NCBI GenBank assembly: GCA_016789025.1 | Contig: JAEURC010000022.1 | Span: forward strand, 1 to 64,000 | Length of the DNA stretch: 64,000 nucleotides | DNA from: Anaerolineales bacterium | Lineage (GTDB): Bacteria > Chloroflexota > Anaerolineae > Anaerolineales > Villigracilaceae | Reading direction: 5' to 3' | Notes under the pieces: model-generated | Seen by the model: the letters and a program-made list of their open reading frames with translations, nothing else | Database searches by the model: none | What the model was told of the DNA's origin: nothing | Part shown: in pieces, positions 44,396-52,060 of the stretch | Numbering within the stretch: position 1 is the first letter of the stretch | Layout of the letters: each line of letters begins with the position of its first letter | Made by a program: the position numbers and the translations under genes

Positions 44396-45217
44396 ATGAA
44401 CGAACCCTCCGCCAACAACCCCTTCCTCGTTGATTCCCTGAACCATCCCCTTGCAGGACCTATTCGCAAACTACTCACGCGCGAGGGACGCCGCGAACTC
44501 AACCAGATCATTATTGACGATGAGGAAAATATCCTGCAAGCCCTCGAAGCGGGGATCGAGATTGAATCCGTATATTTCTCAGGCGACGACAAAGTTTCCG
44601 ATTTGTTGAGAGAAAAACTTACCGCGGGCGCGACCATCCATGAAGTGGCGAAACGAACGACGAAAAAGTTGTTCGAGAACGATAAACTCTCGCGCATCTT
44701 TGCGATTGCGGAAACGCCGAAGCCAATCGGGTTGGAGAAATTAAATTCCATCACAAAAGACGTGGTTGTGTTGGAAGATGTGAGCATTTCAGGGAACATC
44801 GGCAACATCATCCGCACATCGCTGGCGCTGGGGGTGGGAGGGATGATCCTGCTGAACATGGACCCGCTCGACATTTATGATCGCAGGTTGATCCGCGCGA
44901 GCAGGGGCTATCTGTTCTCATTACCAGTGATGACCGCGACCACGAGTCAATTGATCGAGTATTGCAAGCAAAACAACCAATCGTTGCTGGTCACGTCTGC
45001 GGATGCGGAAAAAACTGTGGATGAAATTGCATCCATCAATGAACGTCTGTTGATCGTCTTTGGCAGTGAAAAAGAGGGATGCTCGCCTGAGATCGAGAAT
45101 GCCGCGAGTTTGAAGGCGCGGATTCCCATCAACGAAAAAGTGGAGTCGTTGAACGTCTCTGCCGCGGCGGGGATCACGCTGTTTGCGCGGAAGAATTTCA
45201 ATCAATTGGTCGTATGA
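44396..45217 (+). CDS. Thiostrepton-resistance-type 23S rRNA 2'-O-methyltransferase
   Basis: This 273-residue SPOUT methyltransferase aligns well by eye with the Streptomyces Tsr/NshR proteins. It shares DVVVLEDVSISGNIGNIIRTS, with the knot residues SLALGVGGMILL, DRRLIRASRGYLFSLPV, LIVFGSEKEG and VESLNVSAAAGI. Tsr methylates A1067 of 23S rRNA and blocks thiopeptide binding. Housekeeping TrmH/RlmB proteins share the knot but not the whole pattern around DRRLxRASRGYxFSLPV. It lies 13 nt after the toxin gene on the same strand, with no clear Shine-Dalgarno. Its function as thiopeptide resistance is inferred. Confidence 0.82.
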   Translation: MNEPSANNPFLVDSLNHPLAGPIRKLLTREGRRELNQIIIDDEENILQALEAGIEIESVYFSGDDKVSDLLREKLTAGATIHEVAKRTTKKLFENDKLSRIFAIAETPKPIGLEKLNSITKDVVVLEDVSISGNIGNIIRTSLALGVGGMILLNMDPLDIYDRRLIRASRGYLFSLPVMTATTSQLIEYCKQNNQSLLVTSADAEKTVDEIASINERLLIVFGSEKEGCSPEIENAASLKARIPINEKVESLNVSAAAGITLFARKNFNQLVV

Positions 45218-45279
45218 AACAACGGGAACTTATTGAATGGAGATTCGTCTATTCAGTAACAATACTTTTGGAGATGATA

Positions 45280-45690
45280 ATGAAAAAGATTTTTGTGTTA
45301 CTTTCTGTGATGGCAATCGCTCTTGCCGCATGTTCCCCCGCGAAACCCGCTTCGATCGCTGGCGAGTGGACTCTCGAATCCTACGGCGACCCAGCCAACC
45401 CAACACCCTCCGCGCCCGATGTGGAAACATCCATTATTTTTGGAGACGACGGTCAAGTCAATGGGACGGTGGGATGCAACGGCTTCGGCGGCGATTACAA
45501 AGTAGGCGATGGCACGATCACATTCGGCGCCCTGTTTTCAACGTTGATGTTCTGCGAAGGCGCGGCAGGCGAGCAAGAGCAAATTGTCCTCGGGACGTTT
45601 GTTGAAACCACATCCTATACCTTGAACGGCAACACATTGACTGTTACTTCGGCGGATGGAAGTTCGGTGGTTGTGCTTGTGAAGAAATAG
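45280..45690 (+). CDS. META/HslJ domain lipoprotein
   Basis: This 136-residue protein has a lipoprotein signal (lipobox LAAC near residues 13-16) and a META domain (AGEWTLESYGDP, ETSIIFGDDGQVNGTVGCNGFGG in part, EQIVLGTFVETTSYTLNGNTL). The domain is found in heat-inducible HslJ and in surface proteins, and its function is poorly known. GGAG six nt upstream supports the ATG at 45280. A terminator follows at 45748. Confidence 0.85.
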   Translation: MKKIFVLLSVMAIALAACSPAKPASIAGEWTLESYGDPANPTPSAPDVETSIIFGDDGQVNGTVGCNGFGGDYKVGDGTITFGALFSTLMFCEGAAGEQEQIVLGTFVETTSYTLNGNTLTVTSADGSSVVVLVKK

Positions 45691-45747
45691 AACCATTTAT
45701 ATATGCGCGCTAGAGAGCGCGCTCTACACAAACATCGATTGCAGAAG

Positions 45748-45779
45748 TAAGGCGAGACTAATCTCGCCTTACGTTTTTA
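45748..45779 (+). terminator. Intrinsic terminator after the META gene
   Basis: GTAAGGCGAGA pairs with TCTCGCCTTAC (11 bp, loop CTAA) and is followed by GTTTTT. It ends against the stop codon of the convergent ABC permease. A further palindrome, GCGCGCT...AGCGCGC, lies at about 45705-45720. Confidence 0.85.
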
Positions 45780-46562
45780 ACTGCTTGCGCCGCTGTACTG
45801 CTTCAATCCCCTCTTCCAAACCTGTGACGCGACGATGAAACTGGCGATCCCGATCGCAAAGAACATGATGATCCGCCATCCCTCCAGATCGCCGCGCAGG
45901 GCTTGGAGGGGAACTGTCGTTGCAACCGCGATGGGGATCAGGAACGTGACGATGATCTGCAACCAAATGGGATATACGGTTGAGGGGTAGCGTCCCGCGT
46001 CGATCAGCGCGTGGAGGATGGTCACGTTGTTGTCGAATTTAGTGAACCAAAACGTGAGGGCGATGAGGACGATCCACAAACTGTAGATGATGACCACGCC
46101 TGAGAAGGCGAGTAAGATGAAGTGTGCGATGCTGAGTGGGGTGACCAGATCTCCTGAAATGTTGATGCCAACGGTGATCAACACGATGGCAAGGATCAGA
46201 TCCCAGATGCGCCAGATGGTGATGCGTGAAAATGTGACGAGGAACATGCTGTTGACGGGTTGCAGGATGGTGTAGTCCATCGAGCCGTCGCGGATGGATT
46301 GGTTGAATTTTTCGGTGTTGGGCCAGATCAGCGCGACCATCATCGTGTTGATGAGACGGAACACACCGAGCAGGGCGATCAATTCGCCGAAGCCCCATCC
46401 GCTGATGGTTTGGGTGTTGCTGAAAATGATGCTGAGCGTGAGCAGTTCCCAGCCGAGCCACATCAAGTTGAGGAGGATGTTGACAACGGTGTCGGCGCGA
46501 TACGCGACTGCCATTTGGATGTTTATCTTGATAAAGGTGGAGATTAGTTTGAATGAGTGCAT
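45777..46562 (-). CDS. ABC-2 family transporter permease (second)
   Basis: This 261-residue protein has six predicted membrane helices and the ABC-2 permease pattern of the viologen-exporter-like group (WGFGELIALLGVFRLINTMM, the SIRDGSMDYTILQPV motif near residue 95). It would dimerise with the other permease encoded just upstream. The substrate is unknown, with drugs, lipids or glycans possible. Confidence 0.8.
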   Translation of the reverse strand: MHSFKLISTFIKINIQMAVAYRADTVVNILLNLMWLGWELLTLSIIFSNTQTISGWGFGELIALLGVFRLINTMMVALIWPNTEKFNQSIRDGSMDYTILQPVNSMFLVTFSRITIWRIWDLILAIVLITVGINISGDLVTPLSIAHFILLAFSGVVIIYSLWIVLIALTFWFTKFDNNVTILHALIDAGRYPSTVYPIWLQIIVTFLIPIAVATTVPLQALRGDLEGWRIIMFFAIGIASFIVASQVWKRGLKQYSGASS

Positions 46563-46563
46563 G

Positions 46564-47361
46564 TTACGCTCCCACCGCGGAGTATTGTTTGACTCCCCTG
46601 CGCCAGACGATTCGGAATCCGATCAGCGCGGCGATGAACCAGAGGATGCCTGTCACATATCCTTGCGTGATCTCCTGCGCCGAAAGATTCCCTTGGATGA
46701 TTTGAATCGGCAGATACATGAACAATTGAAACGGCAGAACGCGGGCGATGTTTTGAATTACAGCGGGCATTAATTGCAACGGCACGAACTGTCCCGCAAA
46801 CAACATGATCAGCGCGTAATAAAACTCATGGATGGAATACACGCGCGTCGTCCAGAAGGCGAGGGAGGTGATGATGCCCGAGAGTAAAAAGTTGATGGCG
46901 TATCCCAACGCGATGGCGGGAATCGCAAGGGCGATTCCGCCCAAAGAAACTGAATCAAATTGAGGCTTGAAGAGAAGCGTTAGTCCGATCCAGATCGGAA
47001 TCAACAGCATCATGTTCAGCGTCTTGAAAGCGATGTCGTTCACGAGCGTGTTCGTCAGCATCGGATGGATCGGTTTGATAAGTTCGCCCGAGAGCGAGCC
47101 GTCTTGCACTTTGTATCCGAAGATGTGGATGATGATGTTGCTGGTGAGTTGATCCACGATCAGCAGGATCATGTAATAGGTGATGAAGTCGTTGGCGGTC
47201 AGCCCGTTCACGTCGCCGTTGGCGGTGGCGATGCTCGTCCACACCGAGAGATAAATGATCGGCGAAACGAGCCAGTATAAAATATACATGGCGAGGTTGG
47301 CGCGGTATTGCCATTGCTCCGCCCAGTTCACTTGCCAGAGTCGTTTGAAGATGTTGAACAT
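46564..47361 (-). CDS. ABC-2 family transporter permease (first)
   Basis: This 265-residue paralogue of the next permease has six membrane helices and the related motif VQDGSLSGELIKPIHP. Its stop lies 1 nt before the start of the second permease gene. Together with the ATPase at 47476-48480 it forms a complete exporter of type ATPase-permease-permease. Confidence 0.8.
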   Translation of the reverse strand: MFNIFKRLWQVNWAEQWQYRANLAMYILYWLVSPIIYLSVWTSIATANGDVNGLTANDFITYYMILLIVDQLTSNIIIHIFGYKVQDGSLSGELIKPIHPMLTNTLVNDIAFKTLNMMLLIPIWIGLTLLFKPQFDSVSLGGIALAIPAIALGYAINFLLSGIITSLAFWTTRVYSIHEFYYALIMLFAGQFVPLQLMPAVIQNIARVLPFQLFMYLPIQIIQGNLSAQEITQGYVTGILWFIAALIGFRIVWRRGVKQYSAVGA

Positions 47362-47475
47362 GATTTACCTTTTTCGTGCTGAGCGGAGCGTAGCGAAGTC
47401 GAAGCGCATATTGGCATGATACCTGCCCTTCGTCTGCGTTCCTCGCTCCGCTCGTCACTCCGCTCAGGGCGGAAG

Positions 47476-48480
47476 CTATTCGTTAAACGCCCTCTCGATC
47501 ACATCCTCAATTGGCGGATCGGCAATCGTGATGTCGTGGATGGGAAGTTCGGACAACATGCGCGATGTGACTTTGGTGACATCCTCCGCTTTCACGCGCA
47601 CGTAGACTTTCTCCGCGTCTTCCTCATTTTGAACTGGGTCACCATACTTCGACAGGTCGCGCCCGTTTGAATCTCCAAGCCCTTCGTCTTCGCTCAGGGC
47701 AAGTCGCACGCCGATCAACTTGAACGGCGCGATGCGGCGTGAGAGGTTGGCGATGCCGCCGTCATATTTGAGTTGACCGTGATGGATGATGATGATCCGC
47801 TCGCACAACGCGGTCACGTCTGCCATGTAATGACTCGTGAGCAGGATCGTCGCGCCCGTGCGTTTGTTGTACTCGCGCAAAAATTCGCGGATCTTTACCT
47901 GCCCTGAGATGTCGAGCCCGATGGTTGGCTCGTCGAGGAACAACACTTTGGGACGATGCAGCAATCCCGCCGCGATCTCCACTTTCATCCGTTCGCCCAG
48001 CGAAAGATTGCGGACGGGTTTCTTCATCAACGGTTCGAGTTCGAGCAGTTCGTCGAGTTCTTTGTATGTTTTCTTGTAATCATCGTCCGAGAGGCGATAG
48101 ATGGCTTGCGCGAGCAAATACGAATCCGCCGCGGGGATGTCCCATGCGAGGCGGTTGCGTTGTCCCATCACGAGGGTCATCGAGCGCAGGTAATCGGGTT
48201 TGAGTTCCCAGGGTGTGAAGCCCAAAACGTTGGCTGTCCCGCCAGTGGGGTGGAGCAAGCCAGAGAGCATTTTGAGCGTGGTCGTCTTGCCCGCGCCGTT
48301 CGGTCCGAGAAAGCCGACGATCTCTCCCTGCTCGATCTTGAAGTTGACTTCCTGCACGGCTTTCACGTCTTTGTATTTGCGTTTGAAAAAGCCGCGCACC
48401 GCCGCGCCGAACCCACCTTCGCGCTCGGGCACTTGATAGGTTTTGCTGAGTTGTTCAACGATAATGGATTCTGAAGACAC
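47476..48480 (-). CDS. ABC transporter ATP-binding protein
   Basis: This 334-residue ATPase has Walker A GPNGAGKTT, a Q-loop in MTLVMGQRN, signature LSLGERMKVE, Walker B VLFLDEP and a C-terminal extension with a small alpha/beta domain as in DrrA-type exporters. It powers the two permeases encoded downstream. Residues about 260-268 (LALSEDEGL) come from a dispersed repeat inserted in the C-terminal domain and keep the frame. Confidence 0.88.
   Translation of the reverse strand: MSSESIIVEQLSKTYQVPEREGGFGAAVRGFFKRKYKDVKAVQEVNFKIEQGEIVGFLGPNGAGKTTTLKMLSGLLHPTGGTANVLGFTPWELKPDYLRSMTLVMGQRNRLAWDIPAADSYLLAQAIYRLSDDDYKKTYKELDELLELEPLMKKPVRNLSLGERMKVEIAAGLLHRPKVLFLDEPTIGLDISGQVKIREFLREYNKRTGATILLTSHYMADVTALCERIIIIHHGQLKYDGGIANLSRRIAPFKLIGVRLALSEDEGLGDSNGRDLSKYGDPVQNEEDAEKVYVRVKAEDVTKVTSRMLSELPIHDITIADPPIEDVIERAFNE
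47675..47703. repeat. GAGCGAAGACGAAGGG repeat inside ABC ATPase gene
   Basis: Same family as 24049-24080, reading LALSEDEG on the coding strand. The insertion lies in the non-catalytic C-terminal domain. Confidence 0.72.
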
Positions 48481-48504
48481 CTAAATTGCTACCTTCCTCT
48501 TGGC

Positions 48505-48591
48505 ATGTCATGCTGAGCCGCTTTTGGCGAAGCATCTCTGACACCGCATGAAGAGACCCTTCGGTCGCTATCGCTCCCTCAGGGCGACATG
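48505..48591. repeat. Family A inverted repeat, third copy
   Basis: ATGTCATGCTGAGCCGC at the left and CTCCCTCAGGGCGACAT at the right pair imperfectly. Together with the next repeat it fills the 310-nt gap 48481-48790, in which no gene is seen. Confidence 0.65.
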
Positions 48592-48641
48592 AATGAAGGG
48601 CGATTTTATCATTGCTAGAACAAAAGTGCTAGTCGTAAATT

Positions 48642-48789
48642 TCGTCATTGCGAGCGAAGAGAAGCAATCTCCTCGGCGTGCAGGGGATTGTGTCGCCACG
48701 GCGCCACGCGTCGCTTCGTCGGGCTACGCTTCGTCTTCGTTCGCCTATCGGCTCACTCCGCTCAGCGCGAACCATCCTCGCAATGACGA
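48642..48789. repeat. Family B inverted repeat with larger centre
   Basis: TCGTCATTGCGAGCGAAGAG at the left and CCTCGCAATGACGA at the right enclose about 115 nt that also contain CGCTTCGTCGGGCTACG-type strings. It abuts the stop codon of the SIMPL gene. Confidence 0.7.
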
Positions 48790-48790
48790 A

Positions 48791-49438
48791 TCAGAGCGCG
48801 GACACGCGATACCAAATCTCCACGTTGACGTTGACAGTTTTGCTGTGCTGAATGTCCATGCCGAGGCTGGGTTCGGGGGTGATGCCCACAGAGCGTTTCA
48901 TTGGCGCCGCTTGCATCGCCGCGAATTGCGGATACGGCATCTCTTCATCGAAATTATTTTCGATCAGATCGTACACCCCCAAAATTTTCACACCCATTGT
49001 CTTCGCAACTTTGTCCGCTTTGCTTTTCGCTTTTTCGAGCGCGGCGAGCAGACCGCGTTCGCGCGCCTCGTCTTCATTGTATTTCCACGCGATTCGCTCC
49101 AGCGTCGCGTTCTTTTGTTCCGAGATGATATCGAGTAGTTCGGCGAGTGAATCCAATTTTTCGCATTGGATCTTCAGACGATACGTCGCGCTGGATGACT
49201 TGAGCAACGCTCCGCTCGACGTTTTGATGTGGACTCCCTGCAAGTGGATCGCTTCGGACTCCACCCCGAGGCTGGTCACTGCTTCGACGAGTTGATTCAC
49301 CTCTTTGGCTTTTTTCATCGCCGCGTCCCCGCTGACCAGCGACGAGCCTTTGACGGTCACGTACAAATCCGCGCGGTTGGCGGAAATCTCTTCTTTGTGC
49401 GTGGCAGATACTTTGATCGTGTCGGGTTTGGATTCCAT
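48791..49438 (-). CDS. SIMPL domain (DUF541) protein
   Basis: This 215-residue protein matches the SIMPL/DUF541 pattern, with an N-terminal strand IKVSATHKEEISANRADLYV, a central LKIQCEKLDSLAELLDIISEQ and the C-terminal conserved ALEKAKSKADKVAKTMGV plus KTVNVNVEIWYRV. Unlike most members it has no signal peptide. The function is unknown, although BP26-type relatives form channel-like oligomers. Confidence 0.85.
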   Translation of the reverse strand: MESKPDTIKVSATHKEEISANRADLYVTVKGSSLVSGDAAMKKAKEVNQLVEAVTSLGVESEAIHLQGVHIKTSSGALLKSSSATYRLKIQCEKLDSLAELLDIISEQKNATLERIAWKYNEDEARERGLLAALEKAKSKADKVAKTMGVKILGVYDLIENNFDEEMPYPQFAAMQAAPMKRSVGITPEPSLGMDIQHSKTVNVNVEIWYRVSAL

Positions 49439-49452
49439 GTAAACACTCCTTT

Positions 49453-49601
49453 GTAAATAATCCCGAAGGGATGTAAAGATTCTAGCACGGGGATAGATAA
49501 TTCTAAATCCCGAAGGGATGGCATATTTTATGTCACCCCTTCGGGGTTCGGGAACATTGTTGATTCAAGTCTATAAAAATTACACCCCTTCGGGGTTTTG
49601 T
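49453..49601. repeat. AATCCCGAAGGGATG repeat cluster, family F
   Basis: Two direct copies of TCCCGAAGGGATG and two copies of CACCCCTTCGGGGTT in the 190-nt gap make several alternative hairpins. No gene is seen. Confidence 0.7.
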
Positions 49602-49629
49602 AAGCAGTAAATTTTGTTTCGAATATTTC

Positions 49630-50613
49630 TCACTTTGCCGATTTCCCGAGAGTTTTTGCTTCAAAAGCCAGCCAGCGGAGCGCCAGCCAGTGATGCGAAT
49701 CGGGTCGCGCCCATGGGTGATGTTCGCGAACTCGCGCCAGCGCCTCTTCGGCGTTGAGCCTCTCCAAAAGAATCAATACGGCGCAGCAAATTGTAACTGA
49801 ACGGTTCATCCCTGCCACGCAGTGGACAAGGACGCGCTGATCGTTCCATAATCGCTCGATCACCCAGCCCGCCTCCTTGCGTATCTGTCCCACCGTCATT
49901 CCCTGCGATCCCTCGCCGTGTTCGATTGCGCGATCGTTGAGGTGTAAATCTTTTTCCGACTTGACCCAGCGGCTGGATTCTTCTCCAAGATTGAGAACTG
50001 CATCCACGTGCGGACGTGACCTGGGCTGGATATCCACTCCGCCGATGAAAAGTCTCCGATGTGTTTCATCGCCATTTATATTGATGCTGATTGGGTCGCC
50101 GCCGTATGTTTTATAGAGCGACTTCGATGTTGGGACCAATCGGTTCGTCATTGGCGGCGCGGGCGACCAATCGCGTTCGATGATAAAAGATTTCTGAACG
50201 GCACGGCTGATCTTGCAAGTTACCTTTCGCGCCAAAAATGACATGTCTGCGCCAACGGGGAGGCGTAGACCAAACATGTAGAATACAGCCTGCTTATTGG
50301 GTTGGTGCCACGAGTACATGTAGGCGATGGTCCGTGAGGTATCGTCCATGCCGTATTTATCGAGGTTGACGAAAAACGTGTCCCGTTTCAGTTTCGAGAT
50401 TTTTGAGAAAGTCAATTCTAGCGGAACAAACTTTGCTTTGACGCGTTCGATAATTTTCCCATCCTTGCGAATCAATTTGGAAGATAAAGGCTGGAAGCCT
50501 TGAACATGTAAGACGGTTTCGTGTTTGGTCTCGGAGTAGGAATCAAGACGAGCTCCTTGCAGGAGCGTCGCAAAGGGATGTTCTATGATTCGCGTGCGAG
50601 GTTTGGCTGACAT
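49630..50613 (-). CDS. Dual-specificity protein phosphatase with novel N-terminal region
   Basis: This 327-residue protein has, in its C-terminal 150 residues, a cysteine phosphatase domain with the signature HCVAGMNRS and a plausible general-acid Asp in the preceding loop. The N-terminal 170 residues have no recognised family. Its start overlaps the kynureninase stop by one base (TGATG). A role in dephosphorylating proteins or small phosphoesters is possible, but the coupling to a tryptophan-catabolic gene is unexplained. Confidence 0.75.
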   Translation of the reverse strand: MSAKPRTRIIEHPFATLLQGARLDSYSETKHETVLHVQGFQPLSSKLIRKDGKIIERVKAKFVPLELTFSKISKLKRDTFFVNLDKYGMDDTSRTIAYMYSWHQPNKQAVFYMFGLRLPVGADMSFLARKVTCKISRAVQKSFIIERDWSPAPPMTNRLVPTSKSLYKTYGGDPISININGDETHRRLFIGGVDIQPRSRPHVDAVLNLGEESSRWVKSEKDLHLNDRAIEHGEGSQGMTVGQIRKEAGWVIERLWNDQRVLVHCVAGMNRSVTICCAVLILLERLNAEEALARVREHHPWARPDSHHWLALRWLAFEAKTLGKSAK

Positions 50614-51929
50614 CAGGTGACGGTCAACTTTTGTTTCGGATATTTCTCATGTCGTTTTTCTTCGATCACTCGTTTGATTCTATCAAAGCCTTGCCAGATT
50701 TCGGCGAAGGAGGTATAGAGCGATGAAAAGCCGAGGCGGATGTTGTCGGGTGCGCGGAAGTCGGGGATGACGTTCATCTCTTCGATGAGGGCGCGGTTGA
50801 TGCGGTAGCCGTCGGTGTGGCGGATGGAGATGTGGGAGCCGCGCATGGCAGAGTCACGCGGGGAGCCGAGAGAAAAGCCGAGAGGGGCGAGCCAGCTATC
50901 CGTCAGGAAAGAAGCGTAGTCTGTCATCAGAATCGATTTGGCGCGGATGGCATCCATGCCCGCTTGTAGAGTCGGTTCGATGCCTGCTTCCATCGTGAGG
51001 AGGGAGATCATCGGTTGCGTACCTGCTAAGAATCGCGTTGCGCCTGCGGCGGGTTCGTAGTCGAGACCGAAGTCGAACGGATTCTTTTGTCCCCACCAAC
51101 CCCAGATGGGCGAGGTGAGTTTGTCTTGAATCTTTTTGTTGACATAGAGGAACGCGGGCGCGCCTGGACCGCCGTTGAGATATTTGTAGGTGCAGCCGAT
51201 GGCGAGGTCGGCGTTGCAGTTGTCGAGTTGGATGGGGACGGAGCCGACGGAGTGACTCAGATCCCAGAGGACGAGCGCGCCTTTGTTGTGGGCGAGTTCG
51301 GTGATGTGTTGCATGTCGTAGGTGTAGCCGCTTTTGAAGACGACGTGCGAGAGGGTGACGAGGGCGGTGTTTTCGTTGATGGCGGATTCGAGTTTGGCGA
51401 TGTTGGGGGTGATGTCGTTGTCGGAGGAGGTGATGCGGATGATTTCGTGGTCTCGATACGCCCCGCCACGATCATGCGGGGCTACTCGACCGCCGTATGA
51501 AAGTAGATTTTTTATACCTTGAAGGATGTAAAGATCAGAAGGAAAGTTGAATGTGTCGGTGATGATGCGTTTGCGATTCGGTTGATGTGTGAGCGCGGCG
51601 GTGGCGAGTTTGAAGAGGTTGTTTGACACGGTGTCGGTAACGATCACTTGACCTGCTTCCGCGCCGATGAGTTTGCCGATCTTGTCGCCGACGCGATGCG
51701 GGGCCTCCCACCAGCCTTTATTCCAGCCGCGGATGAGGTCGGAGCCCCACTCTTCATCTATCACTTGCTTGGCGCGTTCTGCCGCAACTTTGGGCATTCG
51801 TCCGAGTGAGTTGCCGTCGAGGTAGATGAGGTCGGGGTCGGTGATGATGAATTGGTCGCGGTAGGAGGCGAGGGGGTCTTGCGAGTCGAGTTGTTGGGCG
51901 AAGGCGAGGGAGGGGGAGAAGGTTGTCAT
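50613..51929 (-). CDS. kynU: Kynureninase
   Basis: This 438-residue PLP enzyme of fold type I has IYLDGNSLGRMPK near the N terminus, the substrate-site WDLSHSVGSVP, the PLP lysine in GCTYKYLNGGPGAPAF, and GWWGQKNPFDF. It cleaves kynurenine or 3-hydroxykynurenine to (hydroxy)anthranilate and alanine. The ATG at 51929 matches family N termini, and the longer frame is rejected. Residues about 146-161 (RVAPHDRGGAYRD) are an in-frame repeat absent from the usual alignment. No other kynurenine-pathway gene is in the window. Confidence 0.9.
   Translation of the reverse strand: MTTFSPSLAFAQQLDSQDPLASYRDQFIITDPDLIYLDGNSLGRMPKVAAERAKQVIDEEWGSDLIRGWNKGWWEAPHRVGDKIGKLIGAEAGQVIVTDTVSNNLFKLATAALTHQPNRKRIITDTFNFPSDLYILQGIKNLLSYGGRVAPHDRGGAYRDHEIIRITSSDNDITPNIAKLESAINENTALVTLSHVVFKSGYTYDMQHITELAHNKGALVLWDLSHSVGSVPIQLDNCNADLAIGCTYKYLNGGPGAPAFLYVNKKIQDKLTSPIWGWWGQKNPFDFGLDYEPAAGATRFLAGTQPMISLLTMEAGIEPTLQAGMDAIRAKSILMTDYASFLTDSWLAPLGFSLGSPRDSAMRGSHISIRHTDGYRINRALIEEMNVIPDFRAPDNIRLGFSSLYTSFAEIWQGFDRIKRVIEEKRHEKYPKQKLTVT
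51447..51494. repeat. Family C repeat inside kynU
   Basis: GTGGTCTCGATACGCCCCGC to GCGGGGCTACTCGACCGCC has the same layout as the intergenic copies at 12143-12260. Exactly 48 nt, a multiple of three, is inserted. Confidence 0.75.
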
Positions 51930-52017
51930 AAATTCTTTTTTACCACAAAGTGTCACAAAGGAGCACAAAGGAAAACAAAGAAGGAAGAGGAAAGATGCGA
52001 GATACGAGATACGAGTT

Positions 52018-52060
52018 ACGTGTTTCCTTGTGTACGTGTCTACCTGTTTCCGTGTTTACT
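52018..52060. repeat. Family H tandem repeat forming the GMC gene end
   Basis: GTGTCTACCTGTTTCCGTG and neighbours match 10510-10572 and 11091-11130. The last six codons and the stop of the GMC oxidoreductase fall within it. Confidence 0.62.
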
